A stretch of 64,000 nucleotides of DNA. Source: Promethearchaeia archaeon. Lineage in GTDB: Archaea; Asgardarchaeota; Lokiarchaeia; Sigyniarchaeales; SOKP01. Of this stretch, positions 19,412-28,604 are shown piece after piece. A model generated the notes under the pieces. It did not search any database. It was not told the DNA's origin and worked only from the letters and a program-made list of their open reading frames with translations. Every line of letters begins with the position of its first letter. Position 1 is the stretch's first letter. The stretch lies in the NCBI GenBank assembly GCA_029856125.1, contig JAHQWJ010000138.1, positions 1-64,000 on the forward strand. The letters run 5' to 3'. A program made the position numbers and the translations under genes.

Positions 19412-21607
19412 ATGAAATTTTGCCCAAATTGCGAAAAAATACTATATCCTACTAATAATCGACTTTATTGTAAAGGTTGTTCTCTTTATTATGTCCTGAA
19501 AAAGGGTAGATTAGAAGTAAACAATGACAACGACTTTTTGAGCGAAATTAATCATGTAAATTTTGATGATAACAACTCTAAAGCGGAGTATAAAAAAAAA
19601 TCAGATAAAGATACGAGTAATTCAAATCCTCAAAAAACCAGTTACCTAACCTTTTTTCCTTATGAGCATTTTAGAAGTGAGCAAGAGAATATTATTAAAC
19701 AAATCGAAAAAGCTTCGCTGGAAAAAAAAAATTCTTTACTTGCAGCACCGAACGGGACAGGTAAGACCATTATAGCTTTAAGCGCCATGTTGCCCATAGC
19801 AATTAAAAAAAATTTAAAGATAATATATTTATGTCGCACCCACTCCCAAAACACTCGTATTATCAAGGAACTTACAAAAATTTCTAATAACTTGAGAAAT
19901 AATGATATTAATATTAAGGTTAACGGACTTTCTATTCGGGGAAGGAACGAAATGTGCCTTAATGAAGTACTTTTAGGTTTAAAACTTAATCCCAGAGAAT
20001 CAATGGCTGTGTGTTCAGATTTAAGAAAAAATAGGAGCTGTAAGTTTTTTCTCAACCTAATTAAAAAGAGAGATAAATACGATAATTTAATTAATATCGC
20101 TCCTGAAATTTTCAATAAACCCGTAGATGCTGAAGATTTAATCAAATTTTGTGACGACCAAAAATTGTGTCCTTATTTTTTGAGCAAATTTCTCTTAAAA
20201 GATATGAGGTTGATAATATGCAATTATCAATGGTTATTCAACCCATTTATCCAGCAGAATTTTTTGCAATTTATAGATAAAGAATTAACTAACTGCATTT
20301 TAATTTTTGATGAATGCCATAATATTATTGATGTAGCAACTGATGTTAACTCCCGTAGAATAACCCCGTATACGCTTAGGTTATGTTTAAAAGATCTTGA
20401 GATATATCGTTCACCAACTATTATGCAAACTTTCGTGAAGGCTCTTATAAGTCACTTAGAAAAAAAGAAGAAAAGTCTTAGTTTTGAGAAAGAAATAGAC
20501 GCTGAGAGATTCTTAGTTCAAGTGTATTCTATCTTGCGCATCGAAAATTTAAATGAGTTTGAAAATTTCGTTAATGATTTGCTTGATTTTAGTGAATCTA
20601 TTCACGAAGAGAAATTAGCTAATGGGGACATTTCAAGAGATTTTTTAGGTTCTTTAGCAGATTTCTGGATAAAATGGATAAGGTGTTATCTACTGGAAAA
20701 TTATTTCTTTTGTTATAATATCAAGAAGATTAAAGGGAAATCTACCATCTCTATAGAAATAGTTGCATTAGATCCTCGAGAAATTGCTATTCCTATTTTG
20801 AAAGAATGCTATACCAGCTTACATCTTTCAGGAACCGTAAATCCGTACGTATATAATAATTTGATGGGTTTACAACAGAGTGGAAAAAGTTACAAGGGCA
20901 TAATAGCGGATTCTCCATTTCAAAGACAACATATTAAGGCTATTATAACTGAAGGTGTTGATACTCGTAGAAAAAATCGAAATCCTCCAATGTTTAAAAA
21001 GATGCTCTCTAAAATTGAAGAAGTTATATGTAGCACCCCAGCAAATGTAGGCATATTTTGTGCATCGTATAAAATTCTAAATGCTTTAGCTAATAACGGT
21101 ATTGAATCCATTGCTATGAATTACGACAAGAAATTATTTATAGAGGAACCTGGTCTTTCTGCCTCTGAAAACGCTTATTTAATAAATGATTTTAAATCAA
21201 CAGCTTCTAAGCCCCGAAATGGAGCAATTTTGTTAGGCGTGTGTGGCGGACGAAATTCAGAAGGAGAAGATTATCCTGGTGACCATATGAACTCTGTAAT
21301 CATCGCTGGCTTCCCTTATCACTTACCTACACCTCGTGTTGACGCTAAGATTAAATATTACGATAAGGTTTTTAACGATCAAGGATGGAATTTTGCATAT
21401 CTTTATCCCGCTATTCAACGGGCAAATCAAGCTGCTGGGCGCCCGATAAGGAAGTTAAAAGATAAAGGGGCTATAATTTTTATGGATTTTCGCTTTAAAC
21501 AAAAATCCAAATGGATTGCTGAGTGGATAAGAAAGGAGTTAGAAATTATTCCAGATAAACCTAAAATTCTCTTCCAAAATCTAAAAGTCTTCTGGAAATC
21601 TAATTAG
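19412..21607 (+). CDS. XPD/Rad3-family Fe-S DNA helicase with N-terminal zinc ribbon
   Basis: APNGTGKTIIAL (Walker A), FDECHNI (DEAH-like), Cys cluster C..C...CDDQKLCPY, AAGRPIRK motif VI; N-terminus MKFCPNCEKILYP...LYCKGCS. Confidence 0.88.
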   Translation: MKFCPNCEKILYPTNNRLYCKGCSLYYVLKKGRLEVNNDNDFLSEINHVNFDDNNSKAEYKKKSDKDTSNSNPQKTSYLTFFPYEHFRSEQENIIKQIEKASLEKKNSLLAAPNGTGKTIIALSAMLPIAIKKNLKIIYLCRTHSQNTRIIKELTKISNNLRNNDINIKVNGLSIRGRNEMCLNEVLLGLKLNPRESMAVCSDLRKNRSCKFFLNLIKKRDKYDNLINIAPEIFNKPVDAEDLIKFCDDQKLCPYFLSKFLLKDMRLIICNYQWLFNPFIQQNFLQFIDKELTNCILIFDECHNIIDVATDVNSRRITPYTLRLCLKDLEIYRSPTIMQTFVKALISHLEKKKKSLSFEKEIDAERFLVQVYSILRIENLNEFENFVNDLLDFSESIHEEKLANGDISRDFLGSLADFWIKWIRCYLLENYFFCYNIKKIKGKSTISIEIVALDPREIAIPILKECYTSLHLSGTVNPYVYNNLMGLQQSGKSYKGIIADSPFQRQHIKAIITEGVDTRRKNRNPPMFKKMLSKIEEVICSTPANVGIFCASYKILNALANNGIESIAMNYDKKLFIEEPGLSASENAYLINDFKSTASKPRNGAILLGVCGGRNSEGEDYPGDHMNSVIIAGFPYHLPTPRVDAKIKYYDKVFNDQGWNFAYLYPAIQRANQAAGRPIRKLKDKGAIIFMDFRFKQKSKWIAEWIRKELEIIPDKPKILFQNLKVFWKSN

Positions 21608-21712
21608 TTTTTTCTCACCATTAAAAGATTGAGGGGTAAAGAATTGGAGAGAGAAGTTTATTATTGATTATCTTTACATATACTCCTTTTCTGTTCAAAT
21701 AACAGTTAAAGC

Positions 21713-23509
21713 TTAGGAATTTAAATTTTCGTATAAAAGAGCTAATTTTTTGGAAACCAAACTCCATGTAAAGTGTTCTTTCACCCTTTTATAACAATTT
21801 TCTTTTAGAGTATAAAAAAATTGAGGATTTAGAAGAACGTGTGATTTTATAACCTCGTCAGGAATTTGATTAACGATCTCAAGCGTATCTGTGTCAAATA
21901 TTGTGTGATTTTCAGAAATATTAACCAAATGAGCGACTTCTTGAGATTTAAACAATGATATTAGAGCTTTTGCGAATTGATCAGGATTATCTTTATCAAT
22001 TAAAATTCCCGTACCCGTTTTTGGATTCATTACAGCATCAACCATAGTTTCTTGCAAACCTCCTACCTTTGTGGCGATAATCGGAATTTTGCATGCCATC
22101 GCTTCTAGCGCCATAATACCAAAAGGTTCCCATCTCGATAGAGCACAATAAACATCCGCAGATAAATGTGCTAATAAAAAAATGTCTGAAGCTACACCAA
22201 AAATGATTCTGATGTTCTGAGGATATTGTTTTACGAATTGTGAATAAGCTTTAATTTCATTTATACTATAATCCGTAGGTAGTATCAAAAAAAGAAATTT
22301 AGCGTTAGGTAGTACTTTCAAAACTTCTGGAACAGCTTCAAAAATAGTATCAAATCCCTTTTGGGGTGAAATTCGGCCTGTTGTTAAAACTAATGGGCCC
22401 GAATCCAAAAAAGCTTTAATGTTACCGTTTTTGACGAGTGGGTTTCCATTCGAAATTTCATTTATAGTGTTTAACACGTTTTGGGAACTAATTAGTGGAC
22501 TTTGGCTGAGATTTCCGATTTTATATTCCAACAGAAATCTCTTCATATTCTGTTGATTAATTTCAGTATTGTCGGTAATTTGCAGAAAACTACGAATCTC
22601 TTTCCCATGAATCTCAATAACCTGATTAAAAATTTCATAATAATCCCAATCGCAACCATCCCAAATAAAATCCGCTTTAAATTCTATTAATCCCTTTCCA
22701 CATTTTGGAATGATATCCGAATTTAAATACGACTCGCTTACAGTAGTCACCATATCCGAAATAATCGCTCCGATTTTTTCAACAATAGGCATTCGAAATT
22801 CTGTTCCTTTATTTTCGTCGAATTGAGATATTTGTAGAATCTGGTTCAAGTTTAACATTTTAAATCCGCTGCTAAGCAGTACCCTGATTGAAGTGTCATC
22901 TATCGCACAAATTTTGTAAAAATTATATTCAAACCTAGGCCTTGTCATTAAGTGTATAGTTAGTATTGATGCAACTTTCAACCCATTTCTTGCTAACACT
23001 TGTTTCATTCCGAAAAAGGGCAATACTACGTGATAATCGTGTAAATGTACTATGTTTGGTATTCTTTCTTCTTTATTTTCAATGAAATAGCGTACCAAAC
23101 AACGAATTCCTAGACTAAATAGCGCAATTTTCCCCATTATGGTATTTGGATTATATACCGTGTTGTCATCTAAAAATTTTGAGGTAAATGAATTTTCGCC
23201 GGATAATAAAATTATTTCAACGTTTTCTTTTTTAAATTTATAAAACGAGATGTTATAACTCGCTACTCTTTCTTCCATTCCAAACAACGTAGGGTTTATA
23301 GTTCCAACACAGGTGAAGGGTAGTTTTTCTAAAGCGTATTTATTCTTTAAATCCTCAACCTTTCCATGTGAGGGCATAAATACGGTAATATTGAACTGTT
23401 TAGATAAATGTTTAGCCTGATTTGCTGGTACTTCTGCAAGTCCTCCAACTTTTGCTACACCGGCATACTCAAATGAGAAAATCCACACGCTTTTCTTATT
23501 TTCCATCAA
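21713..23509 (-). CDS. Glycogen/starch synthase-like glycosyltransferase (GT5/GT4 type)
   Basis: WIFSFEYAGVAKVGGLAEVPANQAKHL, VHLHDYHVVLPFFGMKQ, TTGRISPQKGFDTI, EPFGIMALEAMACKIPIIATKVGGLQE. Confidence 0.88.
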   Translation of the reverse strand: MMENKKSVWIFSFEYAGVAKVGGLAEVPANQAKHLSKQFNITVFMPSHGKVEDLKNKYALEKLPFTCVGTINPTLFGMEERVASYNISFYKFKKENVEIILLSGENSFTSKFLDDNTVYNPNTIMGKIALFSLGIRCLVRYFIENKEERIPNIVHLHDYHVVLPFFGMKQVLARNGLKVASILTIHLMTRPRFEYNFYKICAIDDTSIRVLLSSGFKMLNLNQILQISQFDENKGTEFRMPIVEKIGAIISDMVTTVSESYLNSDIIPKCGKGLIEFKADFIWDGCDWDYYEIFNQVIEIHGKEIRSFLQITDNTEINQQNMKRFLLEYKIGNLSQSPLISSQNVLNTINEISNGNPLVKNGNIKAFLDSGPLVLTTGRISPQKGFDTIFEAVPEVLKVLPNAKFLFLILPTDYSINEIKAYSQFVKQYPQNIRIIFGVASDIFLLAHLSADVYCALSRWEPFGIMALEAMACKIPIIATKVGGLQETMVDAVMNPKTGTGILIDKDNPDQFAKALISLFKSQEVAHLVNISENHTIFDTDTLEIVNQIPDEVIKSHVLLNPQFFYTLKENCYKRVKEHFTWSLVSKKLALLYENLNS

Positions 23510-23701
23510 TTTAACTCATTTTTTTTGAAACATGAATTACAGAAAAAAGCCTATGTAATCAATAATTGTATTCATCTAATTATTTGACTTAAAATGTTAT
23601 TTTTATAAAAGGTTAATCAAAAGTGATTATTGTTTGAAACAATAACATGAATAAAAAGATCAATGTAAAAATCAGATTGAATAGATATCCTTTACTTATT
23701 T

Positions 23702-25096
23702 CTAAGATTTATCGTTAATTTCTTTTAGTAATTTCTTCGCATTATTTTCGATATAAGCTCCACACAGAGGACTAAAGCACATAAATGGTTCATACCCGCC
23801 TTCCTTAATATACATTTCTAGTGGGAATAAATAACCTATCCAATCTTGAGTATTCTGGAAAATTAGCGTGTTTTCCTTTTTAGTTGGGGCATGAGAAATT
23901 AGAGTTTTTCCAATATCTTCAAATAATTCGCCGGGAATTGTTATTATTCCAAAAGTATTACCATTACCAGCTGTAAATTTAATAAAATGAATTACTGTTT
24001 TTCCATAATTCTTTAAATTTTTGCGTTCAACCGTAAAAAATGGAAAGTTAACAGACTTGTAATCAAACTTGGCTATTTTAAACAAGAAATATTTTTTTAA
24101 TACCCACTTTGCTTTATTTGAAAACCATACTTTTGAATAATATTTCGCATCTTTCTGGGGAATTAAAAATCTCTTCGTATTTATATCAACTTCTGTCAAC
24201 GTAGAGTAATCCTTTTTAGGAATAGACTTAGCAACTTTTAAAGCTTCTTCTCCAATCGAATAACCTATTTTTTTAGTATGTTTGTAGGTTCCAAGCTGAT
24301 CATAGGATATTGTCTTGTCTTTTTCTATTTTTTCTAGGTTAGTCCCTGAGGTTGTTATTGGATTTAAATCTCCTGACGGACCGTTAAAATAAATAGCTTT
24401 AATGCTTCCGCTGGTTAAATCATCAATTATAGAAATTACCCTCCCTGGAAAATCAGCAGATAACTTATCATTTTTATATGAAAGCGTGGTCGGATGACAA
24501 GAATAATTAATTATAATCCCTATTATCTTATTGTCTTCTAATTTTTTAAAAGCAATAACCCCTAAATCAGGTAAGACTTTCCGAGTTGGCCATCTTCGAT
24601 TAAGTACAATATCAGGGTTAAAACTTTCTTTTTTCCAAGCTATTGTACATGGCTCTAGATCCTCAAATAATTTACTAACCATTCTCACAATTCTATTTGT
24701 TATCCGTACGATAAATCTATCATTTTTGTTATCGGCAAACATCACCCCTTTTATGAATCCTAATGCTCCACCGGGATAATAAAACTCACCCGTAAGATCA
24801 AATGAGGAATGGGTGTGAGTGGCATGCAGAAATATTTCATCTGGATTTAACGACTTAAATTTTAAAATCAATCTCTTTTTAATATACTCAACAATCGAAA
24901 GGGGTAATTTTAATATATCAACCGAAATCATTAATAAATAATTATTATTATTACCATTATTTATGTTTAGTAAAACACCATAAGCATGAATATCGTCCAA
25001 CTTTCCTAAGCAAGGGTCTTTACGAGAATAACCTGCCATGGGTTTTCCTATAAAATCCTTTGGTGTAATTTTTGTACTATTAAACGCAACTTTCAT
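23702..25096 (-). CDS. Neutral/alkaline ceramidase-like hydrolase (N-terminal domain family)
   Basis: N-terminus KITPKDFIGKPMAGYS; EIFLHATHTHSSFD; NYSCHPTTLS; NGPSGDLNPITTSG. Confidence 0.8.
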   Translation of the reverse strand: MKVAFNSTKITPKDFIGKPMAGYSRKDPCLGKLDDIHAYGVLLNINNGNNNNYLLMISVDILKLPLSIVEYIKKRLILKFKSLNPDEIFLHATHTHSSFDLTGEFYYPGGALGFIKGVMFADNKNDRFIVRITNRIVRMVSKLFEDLEPCTIAWKKESFNPDIVLNRRWPTRKVLPDLGVIAFKKLEDNKIIGIIINYSCHPTTLSYKNDKLSADFPGRVISIIDDLTSGSIKAIYFNGPSGDLNPITTSGTNLEKIEKDKTISYDQLGTYKHTKKIGYSIGEEALKVAKSIPKKDYSTLTEVDINTKRFLIPQKDAKYYSKVWFSNKAKWVLKKYFLFKIAKFDYKSVNFPFFTVERKNLKNYGKTVIHFIKFTAGNGNTFGIITIPGELFEDIGKTLISHAPTKKENTLIFQNTQDWIGYLFPLEMYIKEGGYEPFMCFSPLCGAYIENNAKKLLKEINDKS

Positions 25097-25231
25097 TGGA
25101 TTATATTAAATGGGTTTTGCTCAAAAAGTTTTCTTTTTTAAAATCTACGATAAAAAGAACTGCATTTACGAAAATTTTTATCTTTTCAAATATTTTTTTC
25201 TAGTAATTCAAATATAACAAATGGTTTTTTT

Positions 25232-25525
25232 ATGGCTTTGAATAAATTAGATTTACTAGGACTTGAAGGGGTCATTTCCAATTACAAACAAGGTCGTCAC
25301 ACAATTCACCTAAAGCACTGTATAATCGTATTTCCAAATATTATTAACAGAAAAGAGGCTAATAAATTAATTGGAAGGACCGTTGTATGGGAAAGTTCTA
25401 CGGGAAAGCAATTGAAAGGAATAATTACACGAGCACATGGTAATAATGGTGCTATTAGAGCTCATTTCAAAAAAGCCGGCGTTCCTGGGCAGGCGTTAGG
25501 CACAAAAATTAAAATAATTAAATAG
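25232..25525 (+). CDS. Ribosomal protein eL33 (L35Ae)
   Basis: GVISNYKQGRHTIHLKHCIIVF...GRTVVWESSTGKQLKGIITRAHGNNGAIRAHFKKAGVPGQALGTKIKII. Confidence 0.94.
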   Translation: MALNKLDLLGLEGVISNYKQGRHTIHLKHCIIVFPNIINRKEANKLIGRTVVWESSTGKQLKGIITRAHGNNGAIRAHFKKAGVPGQALGTKIKIIK

Positions 25526-25650
25526 TTCTTATTCAATCGATTCTTATTTTTCTTCTTAGTTATATCTGAATATTACATGATACGGGAATAATATAGCTTT
25601 TTTTATGTTTTAGAATTTCTTATTCTTCTGATAAAGCGATCAAAAATTGG

Positions 25651-27780
25651 TTGTTTTTAAATTTAAATAATTCGGGTTTAAAACTTATTATGTCGGAGCC
25701 ACACTTCCAAATTTGCCGTTTCTGTCAAAGAAATGTTAAATTAGCGTATTATTGTGAAAGTTGTGGGACCAGCTGTTGTTCGGACTGTCTTCACGAAGAA
25801 AAAATTAAAACATTTGTTTGTCAAGATTGTGACTCAACAGATATAACTATTTCTGAATCAGGAGATAAGAAGATATGTAAAGATTGCGGTGCTGAGAACA
25901 TAGAAAGTTCCAATCAGCTCCTAAAATCATGTCCAAAATGCCATTCGAACCAAATTATTAATATCTATGAAAAAAAAGAAGATTTAGAAAAACATTTTTT
26001 GGAGCTAATTAAAAACTCAAGAGGTTTCATAACTCCCTTAAGAGATTTATTAGGGTCTTTGTATCGATTAAAACAAAAAGTTATAGATGCAAGAGCTCCC
26101 CCTGTTAGGTGTTTTCACTACCCTACTATGGAATTAGATCTATTAGCTCTCTTCAAGTTATTTATATATGCGAAAGAAAATCTTATAGAAAAAATTCGTA
26201 ATTTTCTTCAACATCTATCGCTTAATAAAGAATATTTTTTTGATATTTACACGCAACAAAATTCGAATATAAAGATTATTGAAGATATTTTAGAGAATTT
26301 AACGAGAAGCTATAATTCAATAAATTCTTTTATAGCCAATAATGTAAAAACAATTAGTACGAGCGTCGAGACTCTTTCAAAAAATCTCAATTTTATTGAT
26401 AAGATAACATTTTATTTCATAAATTATCTAAAGTTTCTGAATCTAGCCGACGAAGAAAAACCCGTATATGCAATATATGCAAAACTATCTAACGGCCTTA
26501 ATACTCAAGATAAATTCAAAAAAGATAAAGGAATTCTTTTTATAACTAATTTTGACCTTTCTTTTGTTCGTGAATATGGGAAGCGAAAGAAGAAGCAAGA
26601 GGGTATCTTTAAAGCTCCCGTAAAGGATTTAACCAAAGTTCAAATCAGAGGAAAAATTTTCAAGAAACTTTATATTGAGTTTCCTTACGGTAGATATGAA
26701 TTTTCTCTTCCTCCCAACTCTGCTTCTAGAGTATTAGATTATATTTTACTCGCAAGAAGTTTTGACGAGACAATCGTTTACGATAAAGAGGCTGCTCAAA
26801 AACTTTTTAATATTGAGGTTGATTTGAGTGATCTAACGAACTTTATTGAGGAAGCCATCAATTCTTTCTTCAGTTTGAAATGTAAATATAATAATGTTAA
26901 TCCAAATAATGGATTGGCTAATCACAGTCAGGTATCGCAGGCATTTAATCAAAACCCGAATTATTTGTCTAATATCACAGCAAGTCAGCCTTTGTATAAT
27001 CCTTATCAAAATAGAAATCCCAATGATCCAAACTTTTCCTATTATTCTAATCCGAATTATCAAAATTTACCCGGAAATCCATTATTCCATCCTGGAAACA
27101 TAAAAAACCCTGGAAATTCAAATTACAATTACAATAACGTACCGATTAATCCTCCACCGATTTATAATCAGGACGAATTTTTCTTACAAAACTTAATCGA
27201 TAACAATAGGATTCAAAATTACAAACCCACAAGTTTTAACAATGGTTTCGGAAATCGCATTACAAACGCGGAGGAAAAAAATTTATTGATGAGAAAATTA
27301 GAACAATTACAAAAATATGGCAGAATTTTTCCTAACACACCACCCAATAACTCATATAACTTTGATGTTTTGAAAAACAATCCGGCATACTATGAGCCAA
27401 TAGAAAGGGGTAGACGAATGCCGCAATATGACGATTATTCAAAAAATCACCTATCTGAATTATTCAATCGTGATTCTATTTCAAATTATCCAGATGAAAG
27501 GTCAAAACATTACTCAAAAAAGCATAGTAAAACAAGACGTAAAAAAATGTTTGACCTACAAAAAGAGAAATACAGCCTTGAAGAAACGCTAAAAGCTTTA
27601 GACTCTAAATTTGAATCCGGAAATATCTCCGAAATAGATTTCTTTAAAAACTTTAAGAATTTACAAAAGGAAATTTATATAATCGAGAAAAACCTTGAAG
27701 TTTTAGATGATGACATGGAAAATGACGAGTTTTTAAGGAATACACCAAAAGAAATTGACAGAAAAAGATATTACTCTTAA
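25651..27780 (+). CDS. Large multi-zinc-finger protein with GRAM/PH-like segment, Asn/Pro/Tyr-rich region and C-terminal coiled coil (likely start MSEPHF at 25690)
   Basis: CRFC/CESC/CSDC/CQDC/CKDC/CPKC Cys pairs; GILFITNFDLSFVREYGKRKKKQEGIFKAPVKDLTKVQIRGKIFKKLYIEFPYGRYEFSLP; Asn/Pro-rich tract; EKYSLEETLKALDSKFESGNISEIDFFK. Confidence 0.75.
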   Translation: MFLNLNNSGLKLIMSEPHFQICRFCQRNVKLAYYCESCGTSCCSDCLHEEKIKTFVCQDCDSTDITISESGDKKICKDCGAENIESSNQLLKSCPKCHSNQIINIYEKKEDLEKHFLELIKNSRGFITPLRDLLGSLYRLKQKVIDARAPPVRCFHYPTMELDLLALFKLFIYAKENLIEKIRNFLQHLSLNKEYFFDIYTQQNSNIKIIEDILENLTRSYNSINSFIANNVKTISTSVETLSKNLNFIDKITFYFINYLKFLNLADEEKPVYAIYAKLSNGLNTQDKFKKDKGILFITNFDLSFVREYGKRKKKQEGIFKAPVKDLTKVQIRGKIFKKLYIEFPYGRYEFSLPPNSASRVLDYILLARSFDETIVYDKEAAQKLFNIEVDLSDLTNFIEEAINSFFSLKCKYNNVNPNNGLANHSQVSQAFNQNPNYLSNITASQPLYNPYQNRNPNDPNFSYYSNPNYQNLPGNPLFHPGNIKNPGNSNYNYNNVPINPPPIYNQDEFFLQNLIDNNRIQNYKPTSFNNGFGNRITNAEEKNLLMRKLEQLQKYGRIFPNTPPNNSYNFDVLKNNPAYYEPIERGRRMPQYDDYSKNHLSELFNRDSISNYPDERSKHYSKKHSKTRRKKMFDLQKEKYSLEETLKALDSKFESGNISEIDFFKNFKNLQKEIYIIEKNLEVLDDDMENDEFLRNTPKEIDRKRYYS

Positions 27781-27816
27781 GTTCTACTTATACAATTCAA
27801 TATGGCTATATTGAAT

Positions 27817-28470
27817 CTAGCTCCCTTCCAACTCTTTTCGCAATTTATCTATCTCATCTTCAAGTTTTGCCTTTGTTTTTACTCCCGGTTCTTCTTCTAT
27901 TTCTTCAAAATCTGAAATATAGGCAAGTTCATCGTCAGGGACCTCTGGCATTTGACCACCTTGTTCTAAAAGCATTTCAGTTTCAAGTTGGTTTAACTCG
28001 TCAGTTATATCAATTGCTAAATCAATTTCAGGATCACCAGCAAGAATTTCCGCAGACTCTTCTATTTCCGACACATATAGTTCAGAGTCCTCTGCGATTT
28101 CAGCAATCTTTTCGGGGGCAACTGTAGTAGCTATAGTCTGTAGTTCGTCCCTAATCCCGCCCATTAAGTCTCCCGTCATGGAAATCATCCTGCCCTCAGA
28201 AATTGCTTCGATTTGGCGTTCTATCTTAGATCGAATATTGTTTTGACGATCCACCTTCATTTGATACTGTTTATGGTGAATAAGGTAATTCTTAGCCCTG
28301 GTTCTCTCTCCTCTCTTTATCGCAATTTTAGCGTTCTTTCTGGCGATTTCTGCTCTTTTGTTGTAGGTTTTATTTGATAATGCAATTTTTCTGATATGTG
28401 CTTTAGCTTGAATAACAAGCTCAGTCTTTTCTTTACCTTTTCTAGGAAAAAGTTTTTTTTTAATTGCCAT
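27817..28470 (-). CDS. ESCRT-III / Snf7-family protein
   Basis: Basic N-terminus, helical NKTYNKRAEIARKNAKIAIKRGERTRAKNYLIHHKQYQMKVDRQNNIRSKIERQIEAI core, acidic C-terminal half and terminal KLEDEIDKLRKELEGS helix. Confidence 0.82.
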   Translation of the reverse strand: MAIKKKLFPRKGKEKTELVIQAKAHIRKIALSNKTYNKRAEIARKNAKIAIKRGERTRAKNYLIHHKQYQMKVDRQNNIRSKIERQIEAISEGRMISMTGDLMGGIRDELQTIATTVAPEKIAEIAEDSELYVSEIEESAEILAGDPEIDLAIDITDELNQLETEMLLEQGGQMPEVPDDELAYISDFEEIEEEPGVKTKAKLEDEIDKLRKELEGS

Positions 28471-28604
28471 TTTTTTTAGTGCTAGAATCTCTTTTATATT
28501 TAATATAAATTTTTTACCTTAAATATTTAATAGAATTTAACTTAGTTTAATAATTCCTATCAATGAAACTTTAATCTTAAAGGTTTAATAGTCCAAAGAT
28601 TGAG

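Noticed and set aside
19660-20145. Minus-strand 161-aa ORF inside the XPD-like gene
   Set aside because: Antisense shadow with composition complementary to the helicase codons.
26894-27103. Alternate-frame ORFs within the Asn/Pro-rich tract
   Set aside because: Low-complexity AT-rich coding sequence gives spurious open frames on both strands.
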